DNA of 42,354 nucleotides from Micractinium sp. NFX-FRZ (GCA_029339195.1 JAPTJF010000512.1:1-42354); one strand, 5' to 3'. Shown: positions 22,401 to 31,779, counted from the first letter of the stretch. Numbers and translations: made by a program. The notes: generated by a model from the sequence alone, not told the origin.

Positions 22401-25400
22401 CCGCCCGGCTGGCATCTCAAAGTAGTGCTCCGCATCATATATGCGGCTGTCCACTGTGCTACAGCGCTTGGCGCGCTTGGCGCAGTTCCGCTCTTCGCCC
22501 ATTCGCGCGGACCGGGGCTCTCCTGTCTCAGAGGGCTCTGAGAGCCCCTACGTGAGATCCAGATAGCAGCGAGATACAGCCGACACCAAATTTCACATCG
22601 CCCAGCCGGATGTAGTGCAGCTGTACCCCCCTGCCCTGCTCCCTCCTGCTCCCCTCGTGCGCTCTACACCCACATGCGTTTGCTCACCTGCCCCCGCCCT
22701 CTCCACCGCACCCACACGCTGCCCGCCCACCTGGCCCTGCCCCTCCCGCTCCAGGTCCACCACACAGAAGTCCACAATGGGACCCAGGTTGGGCTGAGAG
22801 TCCAGCACCTCGACAAAGCTGTCGGGCTGCGCCGGGTCGGGCGGCGTGCTGTGTAGCCTGCGGGGCAAGCAGGAGGATGGGCGGCGACGGCGGGCGGGCG
22901 GGTGGGATGTAGTTTTCGGCAGCCTGATGACAGGCAGAGCCACATGAACCAGCAGCAGACGCGAGGCAGCAGCGGGGCAAGCAGCCGCCGCCGCCGCCGC
23001 AGCAGCAGCAGGATGCACGCTTCCAGGTCAACCCGTTGCCTGCCCGCCCACCCACACGCACCGCACGAGCTGCGAGTCCCCAAAGCTGCTGCCCACAAAC
23101 ACCACCCCGGAGTCCAGATAGGAGATGGTGCTGGCTGCAGGTGTCCGCCCCAGGGGCTCCAGCTTGAGGGCGGTGACTGGGGAGGTGCCTGTGGCGCTGC
23201 CGCCGCCGCTCTCCCGCAGCAGCAGCAGGAGGTAGAGGTTGCCTAGGTAGTCGGAGAGCAGGAAGCGGGAGCCGTCTTCGTCCACCTGGCCGTAAGCCTG
23301 CGGGAAGCAGGAGGGGGACACAGACATGTCCGTACATGACGGAAAGATGGAACGGATGGATGCATGGCAGCAGAGAGCAGGCAGAGGGTTCCGAGGTGGT
23401 CTGCCAGGAGGGAGCGGGATCGATTCGTATCCGCCTGGGAGAAACACTGTGCAGCAGGGCGAGGGGAGGGGCAGTAGCAGGTGGTATGCGACAGGGGGTG
23501 AGGAAGGCAGCGCAGCGAAGATAAGTGATTGACCTGCCTCCTCTCAGCCCCCTCGGCCACTCTGCTCCGGCCTCGGCCTGCTTTGCTCTCCTTAGCTACC
23601 CACACTCCCTGCCTGCCCTGCCGCTGCCACCATGCCTCCCACCTTGACCATTGTTGGCTTGATGGCAGCGGAGCGGATCTCCCCCGAGCTGATGAAGGTC
23701 ACCACACTCTCGCCCACCACCACTGCGCCGCCGCTGTTGGGCACGGGGATGAGCATGCTGCTGCCTGCAGATTTGTAAATGGAGCGCAGCAGGAGGAGGA
23801 GGAGGAGGAGGAGACTGTGGTGGGAAGGACGATGTGGGGGTCCGGAAACTGCTCAGCACAGAGCGCTGCGGCAAAGCAGAGCAGGGGGAGAACAGGGAGG
23901 GCAAGCACAGGGCAAGCACAGGGCAGGGAAGGCAGGGACACGGAACAGAACCCACCTGCGTCCAGGTTAGACTGGCGCCAGGGTCCCTCCACCAGCTCCT
24001 GCAGCACAGCACAGCACAGCACAGCACGGCACATCACAGCATGGGCACATGTTGTGCTCGAGGTGGCAGGCAGCTGCGGTGGCCTTCCACCATGCACACC
24101 ACACCTTGCCGCCACCTGTGTGCAACGACACAGCCCACTGCACGCCTGGGCATGCACATGCACCACACCAGCCCGGCATTTGCATCCAGACTGCAGCACA
24201 GCACAGCACCGCAAGGCACAGCGCAGCTGGGTTGAGAGCACGGCCCACCCCACCAACAACACAGCTCCCAGGGCACCTTGTCCCGCAAGCTGACTTCATA
24301 CGTCTTCACGTGCCGCTGCTCCTTGGTGTCCTCGTACAGAACAGCAATGGTGGGGGTGTCGCAGCCATCTGCACAGTGAACGAAAAAGGGTGGATGAAAG
24401 ATGGCACGCCAGCATTTGTGGGAGCGGGTGGCCGCCCGCGCCTGCCACAGCAGGCCAGCACACAGCAGGAGGTGCTGAGCTCATGATAGCAGGCCACGGC
24501 ACACTGGGAGTCGCGGAATGCAACATAGGAGGGCAGCACACAGCAGGAAGTGTTGCATTCCGGTGTTGTTGCATTCATGGCACCCAGGCTGTACCCACCG
24601 AGGAAAGCGAGGTCGATGACTTTGAGCTCCTCCAGCCGCATGCTGAACGCCTCCTGCAGCCCGCCGCGCTCGTCCATGGGGATGACCTGGCACAGCATGG
24701 CACGGCATGGGCGGCACAGCATGTTGCAGCATGTCAGACATGGCAGCACAGCAGGAGCCGTGCTCCATACTCACACAGGCAGGCGCTGGGTAGCTGCCCC
24801 TGGAGTTGAGCTCATGCAGGCCACAATGCATGCCACACAGCTTCCAAGCGCTGTTGGCAGCGACGGTTGGCAGCAGCAAATGCAACGCCCCGCAAGCCCT
24901 CCACAGTCGCACGTCCGGCAGCCCCTCACCTTGAACAGTCCATCATACAGGTGCATGCCGATCAGGCGGCACTGAGGGTCCACAATCCCCCGCTGCCCCA
25001 GCTCCACCGGCCGGCCCACACGGTCGGAAGCGTCGCCATTGGCCCGCGTCACCAGCTCGCCTGCGGGGGCGACAGAGCAGAGTGTGAGCACACAGCGATT
25101 GCAGTGCCCGCATAACGGCAGGGGCAGGCAGTGGGAGGGACTGTCAGTGGGGACGTCCAGAGACGCTGCCACAGGCGCGGGTCAGTAGTCCGGCTTTAGA
25201 AAAGGGATTGTGCGTGGCAATGGGCAGGCCCAGACGGGCAGGAGGGCAGGCCAGGTGTTTCATCTGCAGCAACACAGGGACAGTGTGTGGCTGATGCATA
25301 ACAAGAAGCCAGGCACAGCATGCAAACCCGCCGGCAGCCCACAGCTACAAACCAAGACATCCAGCCAGGCAGCCAGCCAACAGTTGGAAGGGACAATCCG

Positions 25401-26131
25401 CTGTTCACCCCAGCAAAACAATGTAGTGACACCACACAGTCAGCAGACCAGCAGTAACTAGAAGCTTACCGCTCTCCTCATCGAAGCCCAGCACGCAAAA
25501 CTTGTTCCGCTCCGTCAGCAGCAGCAGCAGGTCTCTCGGTTCGCCAGCGGGGCGGAACAGCTGCAGCGCCGCCACCCGCCCATAGAGAGGCACATCCAGC
25601 ACCCCCTGCAGCCCCTCGGGCGTCAGGCGGTGCACCTCCAGCCGCGTCGACTTGCTGCAGCGTGGGGAGCGGGGCCCCAGGGCGGGGGCAGGGTGGGAGG
25701 CAGGCAAGAGGGCGGGAGGCAGGCGGGCTGGAGGAAAAAGCACCAGCGGCGTGCTGTCTCGCTGCCTGTGAAGCTTTAGATGGTGCCGTGGAAGCGGAGC
25801 AAACGTGAGCAGCAATGCAGGTGCAAGGGCAACACCCGGTGCTCCTGTCAGTCCGCCGCCGCCAGCTGCCGCCAACCGCACTCCCGCCCGCCGCCACTCA
25901 TTGCACCGCGTCGCCCAGCCTCCCGGCCGCGTCGCCTTTTGTCACAGCCGCGCCAAATATCTGCCCAAACCCCGTCGCGCCCTGTGATCGGTTGCCGACT
26001 CACGAAATGACCAGGTTCAGGTCGGAGGGGCTGGTGAAGTGGCCGACGCAGGAGTGTTGTACGCTGGTAGGCTTCTGCGCCGACACCACATAGTTGAATT
26101 GGCACCCCTCCTGCCCCACCTCTAGCGGCAT
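13473..26131 (-). CDS. DDB1: DDB1, CUL4 ubiquitin-ligase adaptor
   Basis: Thirty-one exons give 1104 residues (plant DDB1 is about 1090). Exons: 26131-26004, 25654-25470, 25060-24930, 24686-24599, 24368-24277, 23998-23956, 23764-23643, 23297-23062, 22857-22731, 21506-21385, 21023-20947, 20531-20482, 20263-20111, 19861-19741, 19484-19358, 19148-19074, 18837-18763, 18551-18452, 18176-18078, 17751-17643, 17365-17269, 16908-16827, 16523-16384, 16036-15930, 15618-15490, 15194-15115, 14942-14864, 14640-14537, 14264-14214, 13976-13888, 13569-13473. Signatures run the whole length: [83 protein letters not shown] and the terminal ELSRLH. Three beta-propellers and a C-terminal helical domain are expected. 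DDB1 links CUL4 to DCAF receptors in the nucleus for DNA repair and protein turnover. The start gives about 13 more residues than plant DDB1. Intron 16 is GC-AG, and intron 9 holds an inverted-repeat element. Confidence 0.97.
13640..13684 (-). repeat. Partial copy of DDB1 exon 31 start
   Basis: About 45 bases match the beginning of the last DDB1 exon (13569 downward), including the block GCTTCTGCCATGGG against TTTCTGCCATGGGG in the parent. It lies about 115 bases upstream of the parent in transcription direction. The acceptor AG is lost. Confidence 0.7.
15285..15304 (+). repeat. G-rich GGGGT repeat, possible quadruplex
   Basis: Four consecutive GGGG runs separated by single T bases lie in a DDB1 intron. 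Four such runs could form a G-quadruplex on the plus strand; the DDB1 transcript carries the C-rich complement. Confidence 0.7.
17122..17165 (-). repeat. Copy of DDB1 exon 21 3' end and donor
   Basis: On the minus strand CTGCGCCTGCAGCAGCACGA is identical to the 3' part of exon 21 (17365-17269), followed by a donor-like ACAG/GTCC in place of ACAAG/GTGA. It lies about 100 bases downstream of the parent. Together with the upstream copy at 17411-17472, exon 21 is flanked on both sides by its own fragments. Confidence 0.75.
17411..17472 (-). repeat. Copy of DDB1 exon 21 5' part with acceptor
   Basis: An acceptor (GCCGCAG) precedes a frame that reads [19 protein letters not shown], against [19 protein letters not shown] in real exon 21. 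Similarity is roughly 85 percent over 62 bases by eye, with most changes silent. It ends abruptly at CTGCGC without a good donor. This is the best-preserved upstream exon copy in the window. Confidence 0.85.
18642..18719. repeat. Diverged 47-bp tandem duplication in DDB1 intron
   Basis: Two copies of a CCCTCCTCCC ... CGTGCCA block lie in the intron between exons 18 and 17, differing at several positions. It is another local tandem duplication in the same gene. Confidence 0.65.
19920..19948 (-). repeat. Partial copy of DDB1 exon 14 with acceptor
   Basis: On the minus strand GCGCCGCAG is followed by codons [10 protein letters not shown], matching the real exon 14 start at 19861 (same acceptor sequence, then [10 protein letters not shown]). 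The copy is about 30 bases long and lies 87 bases upstream of its parent in transcription direction. The acceptor appears intact. Confidence 0.75.
20005..20054. repeat. 25-bp tandem duplication in DDB1 intron 13
   Basis: Two adjacent units beginning AGCCTTACCAAAA and ending GCTCAAA differ at two positions. The minus strand contains GGTAAGGCT in each unit, which resembles a splice donor. Confidence 0.9.
21847..21966. repeat. Near-perfect 32-bp inverted repeat
   Basis: The arms at 21847-21878 and 21934-21966 are reverse complements except for one inserted base, with a 55-base loop. The arm begins GATTTGACCCATGG. A long cruciform or RNA hairpin could form. It sits inside the left end of the MITE-like element. 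Confidence 0.95.
22514..22548. repeat. Short hairpin near right end of element
   Basis: GGGGCTCTC at 22514-22522 pairs with GAGAGCCCC at 22540-22548, a perfect nine-base stem with a 17-base loop. Confidence 0.85.
23370..23434 (-). repeat. Partial copy of DDB1 exon 8 with acceptor
   Basis: On the minus strand an acceptor (CTCCCAG) precedes [20 protein letters not shown], aligned with [20 protein letters not shown] at the start of exon 8 (23297). The copy lies about 137 bases upstream of its parent. It has the acceptor but no donor, and similarity stops after about 65 bases. Confidence 0.7.
24512..24562. repeat. 12-bp inverted repeat in DDB1 intron 4
   Basis: CGGAATGCAACA and its exact complement TGTTGCATTCCG are separated by about 27 bases, a potential hairpin. 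A diverged direct duplication of ACACAGCAGGA(A/G)GTG overlaps it. Confidence 0.8.
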
Positions 26132-26601
26132 CGCGACAAAGAGTGAGGCGCTGTGCGGCGCGCTACTCAAAGGCTCGCAGCCTTTCCCTGATCGTGATCT
26201 GGCTGGTATGAGGCGATGCCGGCGTCAGAGAGTGAGCGCAGCACGACGCCACGCTCGGCCAACCTGGCGGGTTCAGAACCCTGTCCAGGAGGGCGCACCT
26301 TGTCTGTCTTGCGTGAATTGTTTCGCTCGATACTATATCCGACACCCTCAACCTGCGCCGCCACTCTGGACGGCCTGTTCGCTGCTTTAACCTCTCGTCG
26401 CGTCCCCAGAGCGGCTAGCCTGGGCTGTTACCCCGTCCTGAATAGCTGTACAGCAGATAAGACGCAGGTAACGGGCCGCCTGCCCCAGTGAGGTGCGTGT
26501 AGAGGCTTGCTGCACACTGCACACCGAAGCCCGCTCACCGCCATACCGGGCTGCCATCCTCGCGCCACTCCCTCCCAGGTGCTGCACAAACCCACAGACG
26601 A
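26132..26601. promoter_or_regulatory. Divergent promoter region, DDB1 / Rab-like gene
   Basis: These 470 bases lie between opposite start codons and hold both 5' UTRs and promoters. An AT-rich ACTATATCC near 26331 could serve the plus-strand gene. No other coding signal was recognised. Confidence 0.5.
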
Positions 26602-29094
26602 ATGTGTACCTTCGATGTGAAGCTGGTGCTGGTTGGCGAAGCCGGCGTAGGTAAGGAATGACGTACATCCGCCAATTGTCGTCCTGGCAGGTCGACAGCT
26701 GTCCGTGGTTGGCACAGGTCCCTTGCTTATTGCCCCTGTACCGCCACCGCCTCCCGCTCCATCCCACCGCATCAACCGACCCTGCCCCCTGCCTGATGCC
26801 AGGCAAGACCTGCCTGCTGCAGCGCCTGCTGAATGGGCGATTCAGCCAGGACCTGTCCCCAACTTATGGGTGCCCCGACTTTGGAGCCAAGCGGGTGAGT
26901 GGGCTGAACAGAAGCGGTGGCCTGAGGGACAGGCTGAGAATGTGCACAGGTCGGACAACAAGGCATGGGTTGTGTATAATACCACGTGTGTCTGCCCTGC
27001 ACGTGTGTCTGCCCTGCTGCGATATGGGCCTGCCGCTTGCCCCTGACCTGCACCCGCCCCCCTGCGCCCCCGCTCCACAGGTGGAGGTGACCACTGCCGA
27101 TGGCACCAGCCGGCGCCGCGCATCCGTGGGCGTGTGGGACACCAGCGGCGCGCCCCGCTTCCACTCTCTGAGCCGCAGGTGCGGGCGGGCTGACCTGCTG
27201 TGCATTGTTGCGCTGCCGCGCGCACCAGCTCGCCCTGCTGGCGCCCTCGTGCCCTCCCTGCCACCCTCTCTGTTTGCGCCTCCTGCCGCCCCTGCAGGTT
27301 CCTGACGGGAGCAGACGCCATTCTGGTGTGTTGGGACCCGACAAGCAGAGCTTCCTGGGACTCCCTCCGCGCCTGGGTGCGTGACAGGGGCGGCCCACTG
27401 TCCCTTGGCATCTTAGCTGTGCTATGCTGTGCTGTGCCGTGCTGTGCTTTGTGGGCTCCCCTCACGCCTGGGTGTGATGTTTGGCCGGCCGAAGACAGCT
27501 CAGAACAGTGCATACGTCGGCGTGTCAGGCAGCAGATCGCTGTGGCAGCAGCAGGTGCAGCCCCTCTACACCCCGGCCTGTGGCCTCCAGCCGCCTGCCC
27601 GGCGAGCATCCACCATTGATTGATTTCGTTACCCATCCTGATTGCCCCTCGCTGCTGCTGCAGGTGCTGGACGCACGTGCCGAGGAGCCTGCTGCCCGCG
27701 TGTTTCTAGCGGCCCTCAAAAGCGACAGGGTGGAGGTGCCTGGGCGCAGCGGGCTGGGCGTCAGCTCAGCGCAGGCAGCGGCAGGCACAGAAGGCGAGGA
27801 GGCACTGCAGCTCGGGGTCAGTGTGGAGCGCTGGCAGAGCGGCATGCACAACACGCCCTCTCACCAGCACCACAACCAGCAGCACCACCGGCTGCACTCC
27901 TTGGAGGCGCCGCCAGCTGGCAACGGCAAGCCGCCGCTGGCCGGAGGTGGCGAAATCGGCGGCGGCTACAGAGGGGAGGCGCCCCAGCCGGCAGCACCCA
28001 CCACGCCCATGCGCGGGGGCGAGCGGCCGCAGTCCCCCGCCGAACATGTTGCCGCGGATCACGCAGCGGCAGCAGCAGCTGAGCTGGTTGCCTCGCTTAC
28101 GGGGCAGGAGCTCCCCTCCCCATTTGCAGCGGCGGCAGCAGCAGGGCTGTCCTCTGAGCCGTCAGCCCCCTCGCCAGAGCCTGGTGGCTGCGGCAGCAGC
28201 AGCCGGCAGGCCAGCGGCACAGCCGGGCCCCGCCCGGACCTCAGCCCAGCGGCATCCTCTGGCGGGCACAGCAGCAGTGCTGCATCACCAGATGAATCAG
28301 AGGCAGCCAACCAGCGCCACGTCAGGGTGCGCAGCCCCAGCGGGGCGAGGCAGCCGCCGCCGATGTCGCGGCTGCCGCCCGCGGTACCGCCCGCTGCGAT
28401 TGAGCAGTACTGCCAGGACACTGGGGCGCGCATGGTCTGGGTGTCGGCTTACACGGGTAAGGGGGGCGGGTGCGTGCTTGCTAGGTTGTTGAAGGGTGCG
28501 CCTAGCTGCATGCTGAAGGCAGCAGGCATGATTCACTTGGTTGTCAGCGCTGCTTGTGTTGAACGGGAGGCTTCATGTACACAAGGAAGCAGGCTGGCTG
28601 CCCCTCTACTTTCGTGCCACCTGTCCCCTCCCCTGGCTTTCTCAGGCGAGGGTGTTGGCGCGGCATTTGCCAGCATCGCACAGGAGGTTCTGGAGGCCCG
28701 CTGGCAGCGGCAGCGCTGGCAGCAGCAGCAGGCGCAGGAGCAGCAGCAGTCACCAGGAGGCACTGTGAGGCAGGGTCGCAGCCTTCCGCACCGCAGCGCC
28801 ACCACCGGTGCCGGCTCACCCCTGGCACCGCTGACGCTGCTGCCCTCTCGGCAGCGCCCGCGCTCGGCAGACGGCCGCCCGGGCTTGCAGCTGCGCGCTG
28901 CCTCAAGCCCTGCCACAGCTGGGGAGGCGGGTGGCAGTCGGGGCGGCAGAGGGCCGCGTGCCCGCAGTGCCTCCCCGTCTCCCTCCCCTGGGGCACGCAT
29001 GAGCTGGCAGCACATGTACACAGTAGAGGGGTCTCAGCTGACAGGTGGCAGGCAGCGGGGCCTAGAGGAAGACCAGTCCTGCTGCATTGCCTGA
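26602..29094 (+). CDS. Atypical Rab-like small GTPase with large insertion
   Basis: Six exons give 519 residues: 26602-26650, 26803-26894, 27081-27178, 27298-27376, 27664-28456 and 28646-29094. The P-loop is canonical (GEAGVGKT, 12-19) and Thr in SPTYG fits switch I. Switch II reads WDTSGAPRF (66-74), so the catalytic Gln of WDTAGQE is Ala71. The NKxD motif is LKSD (124-127). SAYTG (367-371) fits the G5 loop. About 230 low-complexity residues (Ser, Ala, Gly, Pro) are inserted between G4 and G5, and a 140-residue Gln/Arg/Ser-rich tail follows. The protein ends CCIA, a CaaX-type prenylation signal. I infer a membrane-anchored, Rab-like protein with weak or no GTP hydrolysis and altered guanine specificity. 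Usual Rabs are near 200 residues. Confidence 0.85.
26983..27016. repeat. 17-bp perfect tandem duplication
   Basis: CACGTGTGTCTGCCCTG occurs twice in a row, identical, in intron 2 of the Rab-like gene. Confidence 0.95.
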
Positions 29095-29204
29095 CTGTTG
29101 ACATGTCTGTACAGCCCTTCATCCGTGGCGCAGCCTGCTCGCCCTTGAGCATGCATGGCAGGCACCTCATTACTCCCACACAGTTTGGAGTGAAGGCAAC
29201 TGTA

Positions 29205-29660
29205 CAATCACTACATGCAAGTGGTAAAGCAGAGTCTGGGATGCAAGAGAAGGCAGCAGGGGCACCGGACTGGGTTCTGCTGTGCTGAGAGTTGACAGAC
29301 AGAGTTAAAACCCTGAAACCCTAAAACCCTATCAGGGGGCGAGCAGGTGGTGGCAGACCGGTCGTCGGCTGGGTGCCTGCCTTGCTCCCCCGGGCCATCC
29401 CTGCATTCCGCTGCCGCTCCTCAGCGCTTGTACTGCACCCTCATCATCACGACTGCCTGTCTTCATTGGTTTGTTGGGGCTTCGTGCATTGAGACATCGA
29501 CAAACGAAGCTGCCTCATGCAATGCTGTTGTGCAGCACTCGGCAAGCGAGGTATTGCAGCGGCGGTGATCGAGATGCAAACAGCATGGCGGGGCTGGCGC
29601 AGGGTGGCGGGAGGCGCGGCGGGGAGCAGGAGGGGTAGCAGGAGGGGGAGCCGAAAGACG
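29205..29660 (+). repeat. Direct repeat, copy A
   Basis: This segment downstream of the Rab-like gene aligns, with gaps, to 31295-31645 in the same orientation. Shared blocks include CAACTGTACA, GGCAGCAGG(G/A)GCACC, GGGTTCTGC, GCTGAGAGT, CTCAGCGCTTG and TTGGCAAGCGAGG-like sequence. No coding function was found. Copy A contains a telomere-like insert that copy B lacks. Confidence 0.65.
29307..29330 (-). repeat. Interstitial telomere-type repeat, three octamers
   Basis: AAAACCCT, GAAACCCT and AAAACCCT follow in exact register. On the minus strand these are AGGGTTTT-type units, the TTTTAGGG form known from Chlamydomonas telomeres, not the TTTAGGG form of Chlorella and plants. About 31 bases including this run are absent from copy B of the direct repeat. 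Confidence 0.85.
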
Positions 29661-30678
29661 AGGCAGGGCCTGGTGCTCAGTGGCGACGTGGCAAGAGGCA
29701 AAGTGAGGAAGCTGGCATGGTGCCTTGAGCATGAAGGGGGGTTGCGGTACCGACAACTGACCAACAGCGGACAACCAACCAAAGCTACGCTACTCCTGGA
29801 TGCTGCTCTGGTCGGCGGCGCAGGCCCGCTGCTGACCGCCCTGGTGGCGGCGCTGCAGCTGCCCTGGCAGCAAGCAGCGGCACAGCTTCGCTGCCCTCAG
29901 CGCCACTAGCCGCAGCGGCCTCTGCGCTGCTTCCCCTGCTGCCCACCATTTTGGACGGGCTGCTTCTGCCCTGTATAGGTGTGCTGGGCTCTACACCACT
30001 GCCACAAGGCTGCTCTGGGGGGGACGCAGCTGCAGGGCAGGGCAAGGGAGGGTGCAGGGCAGGGGGCAAGTGAAGTGGTGGTTTAGGTGAGCGCATGCGT
30101 GACTGCCGTCCAGTCAACCAGCCTGCAAGCCGGCCTGCCGGCTTGCCGGCCTGTACGCCATTCAGCCAGACAACAAGACAGCCAGGCACAGATGCACACA
30201 GCCTGGCAGGCCATGGGCGATGCATTCCGCAACACACGCAGGCAGTCACCGCCACACCCACCAACCTGCCAGTGGCACCGGCAGCAACCGCAGCGGCGGG
30301 GTGGGTTTGGGCATGGGTGGAACATCGGGACCCCCCTTCCTGAGAGCACCTGCAGCAGGATAGGAGGAGGAGGAAGGAGGAGGAGCTAAGCAGCAGGCAG
30401 GGAGGCGGGCTGTAGACTTGGGTGGACGGGAGTGGGCGGGCCGGTGGGCGAGTGGGCAGGCAGGCAAGCCAAAGCAGCTGCATGCCCACGCTGGCAAGCC
30501 TGCTGGCATCACAAGTAGGTACATGCACCCACGAGCCGAGGCAGGCTCTCCGTGGGCGCTCCACATGCATCAGCCCTTGCGCCCGCCACCACTGTAACAG
30601 GTGCATGTCACACACAACACGACAAAGAACGCTGCCGCAGCCACCACCATGCGCAGGCTGTCCTTGGAGCAGACTGCA
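29661..30678. other. Stretch without a supported gene
   Basis: Open frames exist but are compositional. One minus-strand segment (30029-29785) starts at an acceptor (CCCTGCAG) and encodes a Ser/Ala-rich 80-residue C-terminus that could be spliced in phase from a donor near 30693, but no domain supports it. A minus-strand segment near 30600-30690 encodes one hydrophobic stretch (VVAAAAFFVVLCV) out of frame with its neighbour. Confidence 0.4.
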
Positions 30679-31257
30679 TCAACGGCACGCACTTTCACGA
30701 GTGCGAATGGCGCGCTGCTCCCTCCGAAGTCGCATGCAGTAGTCGTGCGCAGCGTCGTGGAGCGCATGGTTGGGGCCGGCCTCCGGGGGGGTGCCAGCGG
30801 CCTGCTCGGCTACCACTGCTGGCTTTAGGGCAAAGTACTGGTCCCATGCCTCCTCAATTTCTATCGCAAGCGCTCGCTGCCGGGCCTCCTCCTTGGTGAG
30901 CAGCAGGCCCATGTGTGGGCAGGAAGGAGGGGCCGCAGCTGCGCCAAGGCTGGCGGCAGGGGCAGCGCCGCCTGGGGCCGGAAGAGCAGGGCGCTGTGCG
31001 CCGAGGGTCCAGCGCTGCGTGGACGCGCTGCTCGCACCCGTCTGCTCACGAGGCTGGGAAGCTCGCTGGCTGGGGAACCCACGGGAGAGTTCAGAGCTCC
31101 GACACGGTGAGTCGCTCTCCGGGGCGGGAGGTGATGTGCAGCTGCAAAGCGGGGGTACAGGAGATGTAAGGGCGCTAGGGGAGCCTCCGTGGGTGAGTGG
31201 CGAGGGCGACATGGGGAGCGGGACGGCTGTACAGCCGGCGGCACTTGGCAGCCCCAT
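30679..31257 (-). CDS. Hypothetical protein, weak support
   Basis: A 193-codon frame starts at an ATG at 31257. The N-terminal two-thirds are Ser/Pro/Ala-rich and uninformative. From Met at 30912 (MGLLLTKEEARQRALAIEIE) the sequence is less biased and looks helical, so translation may start there. A donor-like GAAA/GTGCGT near 30693 could lead to a downstream exon at 30029, in matching phase. No family is recognised. Copy B of the direct repeat lies directly upstream. This may be a real small gene, an exon of one, or a chance frame. Confidence 0.35.
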   Translation of the reverse strand: MGLPSAAGCTAVPLPMSPSPLTHGGSPSALTSPVPPLCSCTSPPAPESDSPCRSSELSRGFPSQRASQPREQTGASSASTQRWTLGAQRPALPAPGGAAPAASLGAAAAPPSCPHMGLLLTKEEARQRALAIEIEEAWDQYFALKPAVVAEQAAGTPPEAGPNHALHDAAHDYCMRLRREQRAIRTRESACR

Positions 31258-31294
31258 GCCCTTGGCTTAGTGCAGCTTGGTGGTTTGGCTCCAA

Positions 31295-31645
31295 CTGTAC
31301 ACTAACCTCGTGCTCTGCACAGCTGTTAATGCAGCGCAGGCAGCAGGAGCACCAGCATGGGTTCTGCGCTGCTGAGAGTCGACAAACAGGGGGGCGGTCA
31401 GGTGGCGGCAGGCCGTCGGTTGGCTGGGATTGGCGCACTGCCCTGCCTCCATTCCCCGCATTCCTCAGCGCTTGGCCCGCAACCTCATCATTCCGAATGC
31501 CTGGTGTGCTGTGCATTGTAACAACAATGAACGAAGGTGCCTCACCCAACGATACCGTGTGGCGATTGGCAAGCGAGGAAATGCAGCGGCGATGCAAGTG
31601 CAAGGCCGGACGGGGGCGGGTGGCAAGAGGAGGAGCAGGGGGACC
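31295..31645 (+). repeat. Direct repeat, copy B
   Basis: This is the partner of 29205-29660, in direct orientation about 2.1 kb away. It lies between the stop of the 478-residue gene and the start of the small hypothetical ORF. The alignment is clearest from GGGTTCTGC (near 31360) to AGCGAGGAAATGCAGCGGCG (near 31590). Confidence 0.65.
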
Positions 31646-31779
31646 AGGAGGAGCCCAGAGGCCTTCGCCTGCCTGCCTGCAACAGCATGCCCCGCCCTGC
31701 CCGGTGGTGGTGTGCTCGGGCGCTGATGCAGGCTTGGCGGCACCGCTGGATTTCGAGTTGTGGCCGAGCTCCCATCCGC

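Larger units (their letters stand above)
21810..22631. mobile_element. Inverted-repeat (MITE-like) element in DDB1 intron 9
   Basis: The left end (21810-21848) and the inverted right end (22593-22631) match at 36 of 39 positions, starting GGGGGGTACAGCTGCACTAC. A 12-base direct repeat TGCCCTGCTCCC flanks both ends (21797-21808 and 22632-22643), consistent with a target-site duplication. The ~820-base interior has no recognisable transposase, so this would be a non-autonomous element. A 32/33-base inverted repeat lies just inside the left end and a short hairpin near the right end. The flanking motif is low-complexity and common here, so the duplication is suggestive only. I cannot assign a superfamily. 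Confidence 0.65.

Noticed and set aside
27481..29094. A single 537-codon plus-strand open frame
   Set aside because: It reads through intron sequence. The GTPase motifs before it and the splice sites at 27664, 28456 and 28646 show that it is two exons plus an intron that stays open by chance.
29785..30615. A 276-codon minus-strand frame
   Set aside because: The composition is low-complexity and repetitive (Pro/Ala/Leu), with no domain. At most its last 80 codons could be an exon.
30692..30712. A 19-base intron joining the small ORF to a hydrophobic segment
   Set aside because: Far too short for spliceosomal removal. The join was not accepted.
29205..31645. LTR retrotransposon bounded by the direct repeats
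   Set aside because: No TG/CA ends, primer-binding site, polypurine tract or reverse-transcriptase sequence between the repeats.
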